Shown here in pieces: positions 17,181-25,562 of a stretch of DNA of 50,310 nt (position 1 is the first letter of the stretch; every line of letters starts with the position of its first letter). Position numbers and translations under genes: made by a program. Source of the stretch: Holophagales bacterium (GTDB lineage: Bacteria; Acidobacteriota; Thermoanaerobaculia; Multivoradales; Multivoraceae); NCBI GenBank assembly GCA_009843505.1, contig VYDI01000011.1:1-50310 (forward strand), written 5' to 3'. The notes under the pieces were generated by a model that saw only the letters and a program-made list of their open reading frames with translations, was not told the DNA's origin and did no database searches.

Positions 17181-17486
17181 ATGCGCGAGCCCATTCATCC
17201 CGGCGAGACGCTGCGCGAGGATCTCGACGCGCTCGGTATGAGCGCGGCGGAACTGGCGCGGCGAATCGAGGTGCCAGTGAGCCGCATCACAGGGATCCTC
17301 AAGGGTCGGCGGGCCGTTACCGGCGACACGGCTCTTCGGCTCGGACGTTTCTTTGGCACCTCGGGGGAGTTCTGGCTCAACCTGCAGAAGCTCTACGAGT
17401 TGCGGCTTGCGGAACGCGAAAGCGGGTCGGCGATCTCTCGGCTTCCGACCCTGGATGCAGGCGGGGGCTTCGCCGCGAGGGGTTGA
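17181..17486 (+). CDS. higA: HigA-type antitoxin, XRE family
   Basis: A 101-residue protein from ATG 17181, 14 bases after higB. It opens MREPIHPGETLREDLDALGM, the hallmark of HigA/VapI antitoxins. A helix-turn-helix (AAELARRIEVPVSRITGIL then GRRAVTGDTALRLGRFF) and WLNLQKLYELRLAE follow. It should bind HigB and repress the operon. The tail after residue 85 is Gly/Ala-rich. A short AGCGG-ACTG-CCGCT hairpin lies just after the stop (17489-17502), between this gene and the convergent reductase. Confidence 0.92.
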   Translation: MREPIHPGETLREDLDALGMSAAELARRIEVPVSRITGILKGRRAVTGDTALRLGRFFGTSGEFWLNLQKLYELRLAERESGSAISRLPTLDAGGGFAARG

Positions 17487-17510
17487 GCAGCGGACTGCCG
17501 CTTCCAGGGT

Positions 17511-18938
17511 TTATCGCAGCCGGCGGATCGCCGCCATCATCGATGCGAGAGTGGTGTACTTCTCGCGGACCTTGCTCTGCGCCTCTCCGAGGCGAACTTC
17601 GTCCTCGTCGAGCATGGTCCAGTCGTCGAAGCTCACGAAGTCGACGCCGCGTTCGCGCAGCAGTTCGACAATCCTCTCCGGGGCCCTGGCGGAGTCGGCC
17701 GGGGCGGTCATGCCGTCGATGTCCTCGATCATCTTCTTGACGGTGGCGGTCGAGTCGGGGCTGTTCGTGCCGATCAGGCCGGTCGGGCCTCGTTTTGCCC
17801 AGCCGACGACGTACTGGCCCGGCACGATCTCGCCGTCCGGCTCGGTCTGCAGGCGGCCTTCGTCGTTGGGCAGGATGCCCCAGCGTTCGTGGAACGGGAC
17901 GCCCGGCAGCGGGACGCCGCGGTAGCCGACCGCCTTGAACACCAGGTCGACATCCAGGGTTTCGGTCTCGCCGGTGCCTCGCGGCCGCGGCGTGCCGTCG
18001 TCGGCGGCGTAGAGCTCGTTCTTCTCGATCACGATCCGGCCCACCCGGCCGTCGTCGCCAGCCTGAAGGTCGATGGGCGAAACGAGGAATCGGCAGGTCA
18101 CGAGACGCTCTTCGTCGCCGGCTTCGGCGCCGGCGACTTCGGTCTGATAGGTCACGTTGCGGCGCGCACTGGGCGCGGCGCTCTCCTCGAGCCAGGTGCT
18201 GCTGATCTCGTCGAGGTCCATCTCCGCTTCGGACACCAGCAGGCTGACGCCTTCGAGCGATCCGATCTCCTTGATCTCCTGGGGCGAGAACGCCGCCTGC
18301 GCCGGTCCCCGACGTCCAAGCAGGATGACCTCCTCGACCCCGCTTTCCCGGAGCACGGCTAGCGATTCGGAGGTGATGTCGGTGGGAGCGAGCTCGTCCG
18401 GGCTGCGCGCCAGCACCCGCGTCACGTCCATCGCCACGTTGCCGTTGCCGACGACGGCGACGCGCCGCGCCGAGGCCAGGTCGAAGCTGCGATCCTGGAA
18501 GTCGGGATGTCCGTTGTACCAGCCGACGAACTCGGTCGCCGAGTGGACGCCGGGAAGATCTTCGCCCGGGATCCCCATCTTGCGGTCGGACTCGTTGCCG
18601 GTGGCGTAGACGATGTGGTCGTAGTGCTGGCGGAGGTCCTCGACCGAAATATCGCGACCGAGTTCCACGTTTCCGAAGAAGCGGAAGCGGTCATGCTGTG
18701 CGGTGCGGTTGTAGACCCGGATGACGTTCTTGATCTTCTGATGATCGGGCGCGACACCGCCGCGCACCAGGCCGAAGGGCGTGGGCAGACGATCGAACAG
18801 ATCGACATCGGCCTCGAGACCGTCCGCCTTGAACAGCGCGGCGATCGCGTAGAAGCCGCTGGGACCGGAGCCGATGACGGCCACCCGCAGCGGTCGTTCA
18901 CTGCTGCCGAGAGGCCAGTTTCCTGAGGTCTCGTGCAC
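17511..18938 (-). CDS. Ferredoxin/adrenodoxin-NADP+ reductase, FprA type
   Basis: A 475-residue flavoprotein. VAVIGSGPSGFYAIAAL binds FAD, followed by DLFDRLPTPFGLVRGGVAPDH, which is diagnostic of the adrenodoxin-reductase group. RRVAVVGNGNVAMDVTRVLA binds NADPH, and GWAKRGPTGLIGTNSPDS is the conserved C-terminal block. It transfers electrons between NADPH and ferredoxin. I place the start at GTG 18938, with GGCGAGG-type bases upstream; ATG 19013 is an alternative that adds a Ser/Thr-rich tail. A TGTCAA-N12-TTGACA dyad lies in the divergent promoter region. Confidence 0.9.
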   Translation of the reverse strand: MHETSGNWPLGSSERPLRVAVIGSGPSGFYAIAALFKADGLEADVDLFDRLPTPFGLVRGGVAPDHQKIKNVIRVYNRTAQHDRFRFFGNVELGRDISVEDLRQHYDHIVYATGNESDRKMGIPGEDLPGVHSATEFVGWYNGHPDFQDRSFDLASARRVAVVGNGNVAMDVTRVLARSPDELAPTDITSESLAVLRESGVEEVILLGRRGPAQAAFSPQEIKEIGSLEGVSLLVSEAEMDLDEISSTWLEESAAPSARRNVTYQTEVAGAEAGDEERLVTCRFLVSPIDLQAGDDGRVGRIVIEKNELYAADDGTPRPRGTGETETLDVDLVFKAVGYRGVPLPGVPFHERWGILPNDEGRLQTEPDGEIVPGQYVVGWAKRGPTGLIGTNSPDSTATVKKMIEDIDGMTAPADSARAPERIVELLRERGVDFVSFDDWTMLDEDEVRLGEAQSKVREKYTTLASMMAAIRRLR

Positions 18939-19068
18939 TTGTTCCTCGCCTTCGCGTCTCGCAGACGCGGTCTTCGTTCCGGTGTCGGGAGTGGTCGATC
19001 GGTCGGGAATCATAGCGTCGCGCCAGCCGGCGCCGTTCCGGCGCGCGGCGAGGCCCGCAGGCGGCATT

Positions 19069-19103
19069 TGTCAACCCGGCTAAGTGTTGACATGATTAGA
19101 CAT
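19069..19103. promoter_or_regulatory. Dyad and direct repeats in a divergent promoter region
   Basis: TGTCAA (19069-19074) and TTGACA (19087-19092) are exact inverted repeats 12 bases apart. GACAT recurs at 19089-19093 and 19099-19103, one helical turn apart. The site lies between the divergent reductase gene and the secreted Ig-repeat gene and could be an operator. Neither TTGACA-like box is followed by a good -10 hexamer. Confidence 0.4.
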
Positions 19104-19164
19104 ACGCCCCTCCGGCCCGCTCGGTCAAGCGGACTGCGGTGGGGAAACTCTGGGGGAGAATGCC

Positions 19165-21045
19165 ATGTCCCATCGCCGTTGGCTCGCTGAGTACGCCGCC
19201 GTCCGCGCTTCGGCGCTGTCGGCCTTCGTCCTGTTCCTTCTCGCCGGCCTGATCCTGGCCGCGCCGGCCGCCGCCCAGCTATGCGAGGGCGCGTCGTCGA
19301 TCACACGTCTGGGAGGGGCCAACAGGTTCTCGGCGCCGGTCGAAGATCAGGAGTCCCTGCAGGCGCTGTTCGTCGATCATCGCGAGGAGATCCTCTCGCT
19401 GTTGGGACAGGCGAACTGGACGGGCGACCCGGACGATCTCTTTGCCGCCGTGGCCGCCTGGCGGGGCGTCACGTCGACCACCTTCGACCCCGGCCAGCGA
19501 GTCCAGTGGATGTTCTTCCGCGAGCGCGGCCAGACCCCGACGCTTGGCACGAACCTCTGCTGGGCGGGCGGCGAGGCGTTCGCGGCCTGGGAGATTCGTT
19601 TCAACTCGAACGGGCGCTGGTACTCGATGATCGTTCCCGAGTCCTGCGGCAACCTGGCGCTCCTCGCCGAGCAGCCGCTGCCGAAGGTGACCCTCGACCT
19701 GGACATCGGCGGCCTCTCCTGCAGCGACCGGACCTTCGACTTCCAGAGTTCCTGCGCCGACGGCGAGAGCGCCGTAACGGTCCGGATGCCGGACGGCGGC
19801 GAGCGTTCGGCGGCCTCGGGCGGCGCGTCCTTCCCGTTTACCGCCGAGGGCGACTACACGGTCACCGCGACGTGCTCCGCGATGTCATCCCGCGGCGACC
19901 GGCTCGAGGACTCGGTCAGCAACACGATCGCCGTCGGCTGCCCGAGCTGTAGCGTGACCGCCGCGCCGGCCGAGGTCGACCTGGGCGAGTCGTCCACGTT
20001 GACGGTGGCGCCGAACGCCGGCCATGGCGCGGAGTTATCACGGGTCCTGCTCGACGGGCAGCCGCTCGCGTCTCCGTACACCCGGGAGATGGCCCACGAC
20101 GGCGCCGACGCCTTCACCCATACCGTGACCGTCGAGACCAGCACCGGCCAGAGCGCCCAGTGTTCGACCGGGATGAAGGTCGCGCCGACGGTCACGATGT
20201 CGATCGAGCCGGACCGGGTGCTGGTCCGCCAGACCGCCGTCGTCACGGTGGCGCCGGAGAACGGCAGCGGGGCGCCGGTGACGGTCACACTGGACGGCCA
20301 GCCGCTGGACCAGCCCTACCAGCGCGAGGTCGTTCACGCGACCGATGGCGAGTTCACACACACGGCGATGGTGGAGAACGCCGGAGGTAGCAATGAGGCC
20401 TCCGCGACGATGAAGGTCGATCGGCGGTGGACCCTGATGCCGACCCTCAGTTCGCTGAGTGGAGACGACGTGCACATTTCGGTGCTCGGTCCGGATACGC
20501 GCGACAGGCTCAAGGCCTGCGTGGACGGAGTCGGCGTCGGGCTTGCCGCCGAGTATCGCCTGAGCTATCCCGTGGGATTCATGTTCGGGGCGAACACGAT
20601 CAACTGCGAGGTCGACTGGTGGCTGCACCCGGGCGGCCGGACCGGTTACGCCGGCGCGGACATCGAGATGAAGAAGTTCTTCGTCGGGCTGAACTTCCAC
20701 CTGACCCGTCCTGGCAGCCGCGTGGACTGGTGGCTCGGTCCCGTGATCGCCCAGCTCGACTACAGCTCGCCCTCCCTCGTGCCGACCGGAATGGATGGCG
20801 CGTCGGTGGACGCCGTCTATCGTCCCGAGTGGCCCGGCGAGACCGTTCTCGGCGCCAACATGGGACTGAAGATCCCCTTCAAGACGGATTGTCCGGTCGG
20901 CCTGTATCTCGGCGCCTTCTGGTTCGACTCCTCGATGAAGGCGAAGAGCTCGGAGATCCGGGGAGATGACGGAGCTCTCGCCCCTGCGTTCGAGCTGCGC
21001 AAGACGCCGGTCTACGTCCACGCTGGAATCTCGATCGAGTTCTGA
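19165..21045 (+). CDS. Secreted or outer-membrane protein with two Ig-like repeats and a beta-rich C-terminal domain
   Basis: A 626-residue protein with a signal peptide (about 1-38, ending LILAAPAAA-Q). Residues about 40-260 are a Cys-containing domain I do not recognise. Two tandem Ig-like units follow (about 263-338 and 340-415), each with TVAPxxG, LDGQPL, YxRE and FTHT landmarks. The last 200 residues alternate polar and aromatic positions (FMFGANTINCEVDWWLHP, NFHLTRPGSRVDWWLGP, GLYLGAFWF) and end in an aromatic (EF), as in outer-membrane barrels. The combination suggests a surface-exposed Ig stalk on a barrel, but the barrel is inferred only from the pattern. AGGGGGAG-like bases precede the ATG. 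Confidence 0.75.
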   Translation: MSHRRWLAEYAAVRASALSAFVLFLLAGLILAAPAAAQLCEGASSITRLGGANRFSAPVEDQESLQALFVDHREEILSLLGQANWTGDPDDLFAAVAAWRGVTSTTFDPGQRVQWMFFRERGQTPTLGTNLCWAGGEAFAAWEIRFNSNGRWYSMIVPESCGNLALLAEQPLPKVTLDLDIGGLSCSDRTFDFQSSCADGESAVTVRMPDGGERSAASGGASFPFTAEGDYTVTATCSAMSSRGDRLEDSVSNTIAVGCPSCSVTAAPAEVDLGESSTLTVAPNAGHGAELSRVLLDGQPLASPYTREMAHDGADAFTHTVTVETSTGQSAQCSTGMKVAPTVTMSIEPDRVLVRQTAVVTVAPENGSGAPVTVTLDGQPLDQPYQREVVHATDGEFTHTAMVENAGGSNEASATMKVDRRWTLMPTLSSLSGDDVHISVLGPDTRDRLKACVDGVGVGLAAEYRLSYPVGFMFGANTINCEVDWWLHPGGRTGYAGADIEMKKFFVGLNFHLTRPGSRVDWWLGPVIAQLDYSSPSLVPTGMDGASVDAVYRPEWPGETVLGANMGLKIPFKTDCPVGLYLGAFWFDSSMKAKSSEIRGDDGALAPAFELRKTPVYVHAGISIEF

Positions 21046-21100
21046 CGGTTTCCAGCACCCCGCGGCAGAAGTCGCGCTACATTTGAGCAGGGAACCTGCG

Positions 21101-22291
21101 GTGAAGCCGACGGAACTGGAAGCGCGATACGGCGCCCGGAACTACGCGCCTCTCGACATCGTGATCGACCGCGCCGAGGGCGTCTGGGTCTGGGACATCG
21201 ACGGGCGCCGTTACCTCGACTGCCTCGCCGCCTACTCGGCGGTCAACCAGGGGCACTGCCATCCGCGGATCGTTGAGGCACTGGTCCGGCAGAGCCGGAA
21301 GGTGGCGGTTACGTCGCGGGCCTTCCACAACGCCGAACTCGGGGCGTTCTTTCGGGATGTCTGCGAACTGACCGGCTTCGAGCGGGCGCTGCCGATGAAC
21401 ACCGGCGCCGAGGCGGTCGAGACCGCGATCAAGCTGGCCAGGAAGTGGGCCTACACGCGCAAGGGCGTGCCTCCCGGCGAGGCCGAGATCCTGGCGTTCG
21501 CCAACAACTTCCACGGTCGCACGACGACGATCGTGGGCTTTTCGAGCGAAGCGCAGTATCGCGATGGTTTCGGTCCATTCACGCCCGGTTTCGAGCTGCT
21601 GCCCTTCGGTGACGCCTCCGCGGCAAGAGCGGCGGTGGGTCCGAACACGGCGGCCGTGCTGGTCGAGCCGATTCAGGGCGAGGGCGGAATCGTCGTGCCG
21701 CCGGACGGTTTCCTTGCTGAACTGCGCGACGTGTGCCGCGAGCGGAACGCGCTCCTGATCGTTGATGAGATTCAGTCCGGCCTGGGGCGTACGGGACGGA
21801 TGTTCGCGCATGAGCACGACGGCATCCGGCCGGACGTGATGCTGCTCGGCAAAGCGCTCTCCGGCGGTCTGTATCCCGTGTCGGTGGTCGTGGCGGACAC
21901 TGAGATCATGGACGTGTTCCAGCCAGGCGATCATGGTTCCACCTATGGCGGCAATCCGGTAGGGGCGGCGGTCGCGCGCGCCGCGCTCGCTGTCCTGCAG
22001 GACGAGAGATTGGTCGAGAACTCGGCCCGTCTCGGCGAGTACGCTCTGGGGCGGTTGCGGAGCGTCCGCTCACCGCTGGTGCGCGAGATCCGTGGCCGCG
22101 GACTGTGGATCGGAGTCGAACTCCATGAATCCGCGGGCGGGGCCCGTCCGTATTGCGAGGAACTGGCGAGGCAGGGACTGCTGTGCAAGGAGACACACGA
22201 TCACGTGATTCGGTTCGCGCCGCCCCTGGTGATCGGGCGGGAGGAACTGGACTGGGCGCTGGACCGGATCGAGGAGCTGCTCCAGTCTTGA
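21101..22291 (+). CDS. rocD: Ornithine aminotransferase
   Basis: A 396-residue class-III PLP aminotransferase from GTG 21101. The N-terminus ELEARYGARNYAPLDIVI is typical of ornithine aminotransferase. VWDIDGRRYLDCLAAYSAVNQGHCHP, MNTGAEAVETAIKLARKW, FANNFHGRTTT, DEIQSGLGRTG and the PLP-lysine block GKALSGGLYPVS are all present. It converts ornithine and 2-oxoglutarate to glutamate semialdehyde and glutamate, feeding PruA. The start is preferred because upstream in-frame codons overlap the preceding gene. The stop overlaps the TTG start of the next gene. Confidence 0.93.
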   Translation: MKPTELEARYGARNYAPLDIVIDRAEGVWVWDIDGRRYLDCLAAYSAVNQGHCHPRIVEALVRQSRKVAVTSRAFHNAELGAFFRDVCELTGFERALPMNTGAEAVETAIKLARKWAYTRKGVPPGEAEILAFANNFHGRTTTIVGFSSEAQYRDGFGPFTPGFELLPFGDASAARAAVGPNTAAVLVEPIQGEGGIVVPPDGFLAELRDVCRERNALLIVDEIQSGLGRTGRMFAHEHDGIRPDVMLLGKALSGGLYPVSVVVADTEIMDVFQPGDHGSTYGGNPVGAAVARAALAVLQDERLVENSARLGEYALGRLRSVRSPLVREIRGRGLWIGVELHESAGGARPYCEELARQGLLCKETHDHVIRFAPPLVIGREELDWALDRIEELLQS

Positions 22292-22824
22292 CCGGCGGCG
22301 GGGGCAACGGCGACGAGCGGGTGCGGGCGATCCGCCGTCCCCATCCCAAGCTGCTGCGCTACTACGTCCTCTTCTCGCTGATCACCGGACCCGCGTTCCC
22401 CGTCGTCTTCACGATCCTGTTCCTGCGCTATCGCACGTTGAGGTACCGCTTCGACGACGAGGGCGTGACGATGAGCTGGGGCGCGGTGTTCAAGCGCGAG
22501 ATCAGCCTCACGTACAGCCGCATCCAGGACATCCACGTGCAGAGCAACGCCGTCGAGCGCTGGCTCGGCCTTTCGCGCCTGCTGGTCCAGACCGCGAGCG
22601 GTTCGGCGAAGGCCGAGATGAAGGTCGAAGGCCTGCTGGAGCTGTCGGCGGTCCGCAACTTCATGTACAGCCGGATGCGTGGCGCGCGGACGGCAGTGCC
22701 GGCCGCCACCGGCGCGCTTCCCGCTCCCCCTGCCGGGGACGATGCCGCCGCTCTCGCCTCGACTCTCCGGGAGATCGCCCGCGAAGTCGGGGCAATCCGG
22801 AACGCACTGGAGCGCGGGCGATGA
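22288..22824 (+). CDS. Membrane protein with bacterial PH domain (bPH2/YdbS-like)
   Basis: A 178-residue protein. The TTG at 22288 overlaps the rocD stop (TTGA); GTG 22321 is an alternative. LLRYYVLFSLITGPAFPVVFTILFLRY is a hydrophobic hairpin. The PH-like domain follows with YRFDDEGVTMSWGAVF, REISLTYSRIQDIHVQ and SNAVERWLGLSRLLVQT, typical of the YdbS/bPH2 group. The C-terminal 50 residues are Ala-rich with a likely coiled segment (LREIAREVGAIRNALE). It pairs with the next gene, also a PH-domain membrane protein, by a 4-bp overlap. The function of such pairs is not established. Confidence 0.82.
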   Translation: MTGGGGNGDERVRAIRRPHPKLLRYYVLFSLITGPAFPVVFTILFLRYRTLRYRFDDEGVTMSWGAVFKREISLTYSRIQDIHVQSNAVERWLGLSRLLVQTASGSAKAEMKVEGLLELSAVRNFMYSRMRGARTAVPAATGALPAPPAGDDAAALASTLREIAREVGAIRNALERGR

Positions 22825-23690
22825 CGACCGGCAGCAGCGAAGGCGCGCCCAGCGGCCGGATGCCGGCGGGCCTGAAGCGTTTGCTGCTGCGGCTGTTCCG
22901 AGTCGACGAGCGGCCCGAGCCTCCACCCGGATCGCCGGAGTCTCTGCGCACCTTTCGCGCCTCGCCGCGGTTCTTCTGGTACAGCCTGCTCAAGTGGGGT
23001 CTGGGACAGGCGGGCGCGCTGTTCGGCCTGGTCGTGTCGACGCTCGGCTTTCTGCCGTTCGCGTTCTGGGCGGACGAGGGCTTCGAGTTCCTGGAGTTCG
23101 GACCGTGGACCGATTTCACCAGGGCGTTGGGGCCGCTTCTGCTCGTCCTGTTCCTCGTCCAGTTGGTGGCGTCTTTCGCCGTGTTGCGCCTCGGCTACGA
23201 GATGCGCTGGTACATGGTCAGCGATCGGGCCCTTCGCATCCGCTACGGCATCTACAGCGTCAGGGAGCAGACGATGACGGTCGTGAACATCCAGAACATG
23301 GCGGTCAAACGCGGGCCATTGCAGCGCCTGTTCGGGATCGCCGACCTGGAGATCCGTACCGCCAGCGGCGCCGGGTCGGACGACGACGAGGACAGCCTGA
23401 GCCGGGGCTTGTTGCAGGGCCTGGACAACGCGGAGGAGTTGCGCAACCTGCTGCTGGCGTCGCTGCGGCAGAGCCGGGACGCCGGTCTGGGCGATCCCGA
23501 CGACGATGCGGCCGGGATCGTCGTCGAGGGCGAGCGGGTCGTGGAGGCGGCCGCGACCTGGGCACGGGACGATGCCGCCAGGCCTCCTTCGTCCCGCGGT
23601 GCGGGCGACGAATCCGTTCTGGCCGCTGCCCGCCAACTGCTCGCCGAGTGCCGCGAGCTACGGGCGGCGGTCGGTCGGGCCGAGGGATGA
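22821..23690 (+). CDS. Membrane protein with bacterial PH domain (bPH2/YdbT-like)
   Basis: A 289-residue protein; ATG 22821 overlaps the previous stop (ATGA). Two hydrophobic segments (about 60-80 and 107-128) precede the PH-like core RWYMVSDRALRIRYGIYSVREQ and TVVNIQNMAVKRGPLQRLFGIADLEIRTA. This repeats the layout of the preceding protein, so the two may form a heteromer in the membrane. The C-terminal 100 residues are acidic and Ala-rich, with a predicted helix at the end (AARQLLAECRELRAAV) that resembles the tail helix of its neighbour. Confidence 0.82.
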   Translation: MTTGSSEGAPSGRMPAGLKRLLLRLFRVDERPEPPPGSPESLRTFRASPRFFWYSLLKWGLGQAGALFGLVVSTLGFLPFAFWADEGFEFLEFGPWTDFTRALGPLLLVLFLVQLVASFAVLRLGYEMRWYMVSDRALRIRYGIYSVREQTMTVVNIQNMAVKRGPLQRLFGIADLEIRTASGAGSDDDEDSLSRGLLQGLDNAEELRNLLLASLRQSRDAGLGDPDDDAAGIVVEGERVVEAAATWARDDAARPPSSRGAGDESVLAAARQLLAECRELRAAVGRAEG

Positions 23691-23758
23691 GGCGTTGCTC
23701 GGCGCCGTAGGAGTGGCGTCCCTGCGGCCGGGCGCCGCGGTTGGCTCATACTTCCGGC

Positions 23759-24679
23759 ATGCCGGAGCTTCCCGACGTCGAGGTCTACTGCGAAGCGCTT
23801 GAGCAGCGGGTCGCGGGCCGCGAACTCGTCCGCGTCCGCCTGCGGAGTCCGTTCCTGCTCCGTTCCGTGCGGCCGCCGCTCTCCGATGCGGAGGGGCGGA
23901 CGGTCGTCTCCGTGCGCCGGGTCGGCAAGCGGGTCGTCTTCGCCCTGGAGGGGAAGTTGTTCCTCGCCATCCACCTGATGGTCGCCGGCCGGTTCCGCTG
24001 GGGCGGGCCTTCGGCGAAGGTGCCGGGCCGCGTGGGGCTGGCCGCCTTCGACTTCGGTTTCGCCACGCTGCTGCTCACCGAGGCAGGCAGCAAGCGCAGG
24101 GCGGCGATGCACCTGGTCGCGGGTGAAGACGGCCTGGCTAGCCTGGACCGTGGCGGGCTGGAAGTGCTGCTGGCCGGTCCGGAGGCGTTCAGGCAGCGGC
24201 TCAAGGCGGAGAACCACACGCTGAAGCGGGCGCTCATCGACCCCCGGTTGTTCAGCGGTATCGGCAACGCATACTCGGACGAGATCCTGCATCGTGCGTG
24301 CCTGTCGCCGATGCGCTGGACCACCCGGCTCAGCGACGAGCAGGTCGACCGGCTGTATCGGTCCACGGTGGACGTGCTGACGGAGTGGACGGATCGTCTC
24401 AGGGCGCAGACCGGGGGTCGGTTCCCCGGCAAGGTGACCGCCTTCCACAAGGGAATGGCGGTCCATGGTCGCTACCGCGAACCGTGCCCGCGTTGCGGTG
24501 CGCCGGTCCAGCGCATCGTCTACGCCGAGAACGAGTGCAACTACTGCGCGCGCTGCCAGACCGGCGGCAGGCTGCTCGCCGACCGGGCGCTTTCGCGCCT
24601 GCTGAAGAAGGACTGGCCGAAGACAGTCGAGGAACTTGAGGAGCGCCTGGCCGGGAGCGCCGGCGAGCCGGCCGGCTGA
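23759..24679 (+). CDS. Fpg/Nei family DNA glycosylase (formamidopyrimidine-DNA glycosylase-like)
   Basis: A 306-residue base-excision repair enzyme. After Met it begins PELPDVEVY, giving the Pro-Glu catalytic start of Fpg/Nei. VRRVGKRVVFALEG holds the conserved Lys, LKRALIDPRLFSGIGNAYSDEIL the helix-two-turns-helix, and CPRCGAPVQRIVYAENE with CNYCARCQTGG the four-cysteine zinc finger. LSRLLKKDWPK follows the zinc finger, so this is not a canonical MutM C-terminus and the member may belong to a side branch. It excises oxidised bases and nicks DNA. Its TGA overlaps the ATG of tatD. Confidence 0.9.
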   Translation: MPELPDVEVYCEALEQRVAGRELVRVRLRSPFLLRSVRPPLSDAEGRTVVSVRRVGKRVVFALEGKLFLAIHLMVAGRFRWGGPSAKVPGRVGLAAFDFGFATLLLTEAGSKRRAAMHLVAGEDGLASLDRGGLEVLLAGPEAFRQRLKAENHTLKRALIDPRLFSGIGNAYSDEILHRACLSPMRWTTRLSDEQVDRLYRSTVDVLTEWTDRLRAQTGGRFPGKVTAFHKGMAVHGRYREPCPRCGAPVQRIVYAENECNYCARCQTGGRLLADRALSRLLKKDWPKTVEELEERLAGSAGEPAG

Positions 24680-25467
24680 TGGGGGTGTCGCCCGAGCTGT
24701 CGGGTCTGACCGACTGTCATGCCCACCTCTGCGATGGCTCGTTCGCGGGCGACCTCGGCGAGGTGCTCGCGCGAGCACGCGACGCCGGAGTCGGGACGGT
24801 GGTCGCGGTCGGCGAGACCCGCGCCGACGCTGAGCGGAATCTCGAGCTGGCGGAGGCGTATCCCGGCGTCGTGCGCCCGACCGTCGGCCTCTACCCGACC
24901 CATCTCGATCTTGCCGAAGCGGAACGGGTCGCCGGACTGGTCCGCCGGGAGCGCCTTCGCCTGGCAGCGATCGGCGAGGTCGGCCTCGACCGCTGGAAGG
25001 TGCGCGACGAGCGTGACCTCGCGGTGCAGCGCGAGATCTTCGCGTCGTTCATCGACCTGTCCATCGAACTCGACCTGCCGCTCAACGTCCACTCGCGCTC
25101 CGCCGGCCACTACGCGATCCACATCTTGCGCGAGCGTGGGGCGAGGCGGGTGCAACTCCACGCCTTCGACGGCCGCGCTGCCCGGGCCGAGCCGGCGGTG
25201 GAAGCGGGCTACTTCTTTTCCGTACCGCCGTCCGTCGTGCGTTCGCCGCAGAAGCAGAAGCTGGTGCGCCGCCTGCCGTTGTCCTGCCTGCTGCTGGAGA
25301 CGGACAGCCCCGTGCTGGGGCCGGAGCGGGACCAGCGCAACGAACCGGCGAACGCGGTCGTGTCGCTCAACGCCATCGCGGAGATCAAGGGTCTGCCGGC
25401 GTCGGAGGTGGCGGCGGCCGTCAAGGCCAACACGGCGCGCCTCTACGACGAGGTCACGGCGTTCTAG
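24679..25467 (+). CDS. tatD: TatD family metal-dependent DNase
   Basis: A 262-residue TIM-barrel hydrolase; its ATG overlaps the stop of the glycosylase gene. LTDCHAHLCDG gives the HxH metal pair, AAIGEVGLDRWKV the Glu ligand and proton shuttle, LPLNVHSRSAG the central His, and LLETDSPVLGPE the final Asp. It acts as a 3'-5' exonuclease or deoxyribonuclease in DNA repair. RNEPANA with LNAIAEIKGL is the normal closing section. Coupling with a base-excision glycosylase suits a repair role. Confidence 0.9.
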   Translation: MGVSPELSGLTDCHAHLCDGSFAGDLGEVLARARDAGVGTVVAVGETRADAERNLELAEAYPGVVRPTVGLYPTHLDLAEAERVAGLVRRERLRLAAIGEVGLDRWKVRDERDLAVQREIFASFIDLSIELDLPLNVHSRSAGHYAIHILRERGARRVQLHAFDGRAARAEPAVEAGYFFSVPPSVVRSPQKQKLVRRLPLSCLLLETDSPVLGPERDQRNEPANAVVSLNAIAEIKGLPASEVAAAVKANTARLYDEVTAF

Positions 25468-25479
25468 CGAATTCTCGTC

Positions 25480-25524
25480 GGTCTGCGAGGCGGAAGTGTC
25501 TCCAATATGGGAGATGCGCAGACC
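25480..25524 (+). promoter_or_regulatory. Nested inverted repeat upstream of the matrixin gene
   Basis: GGTCTGCG (25480-25487) pairs exactly with CGCAGACC (25517-25524), and inside it TCTCC (25499-25503) pairs with GGAGA (25510-25514) around AATATG. The structure begins 13 bases after tatD ends and overlaps the conserved upstream element. It could be a factor-dependent terminator, an operator or a leader fold. Confidence 0.45.
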
Positions 25525-25539
25525 CTCCGCCCTGTTGTA
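25500..25539 (+). promoter_or_regulatory. Conserved secreted-protein upstream element, copy 2
   Basis: Starts CTCCAATATGGGAG, continues ATGCGCAGACCCTCC and ends CTGTTGTA. It is 33 of 40 identical to copy 1 (minus strand, 786-825) with no gaps, and ends 23 bases before the matrixin ATG. Even the middle section is conserved, which is more than a simple -35/-10 pair needs. Confidence 0.6.
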
Positions 25540-25562
25540 GATAGATCGGCTAGAGGAGGCAC

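Noticed and set aside
17181..17193. ATGCGCGAGCCC at the higA start, identical to part of the conserved upstream element
   Set aside because: It is the coding sequence MREP of higA and lacks the flanking CTCC dyad and CTGTTGTA; treated as chance.
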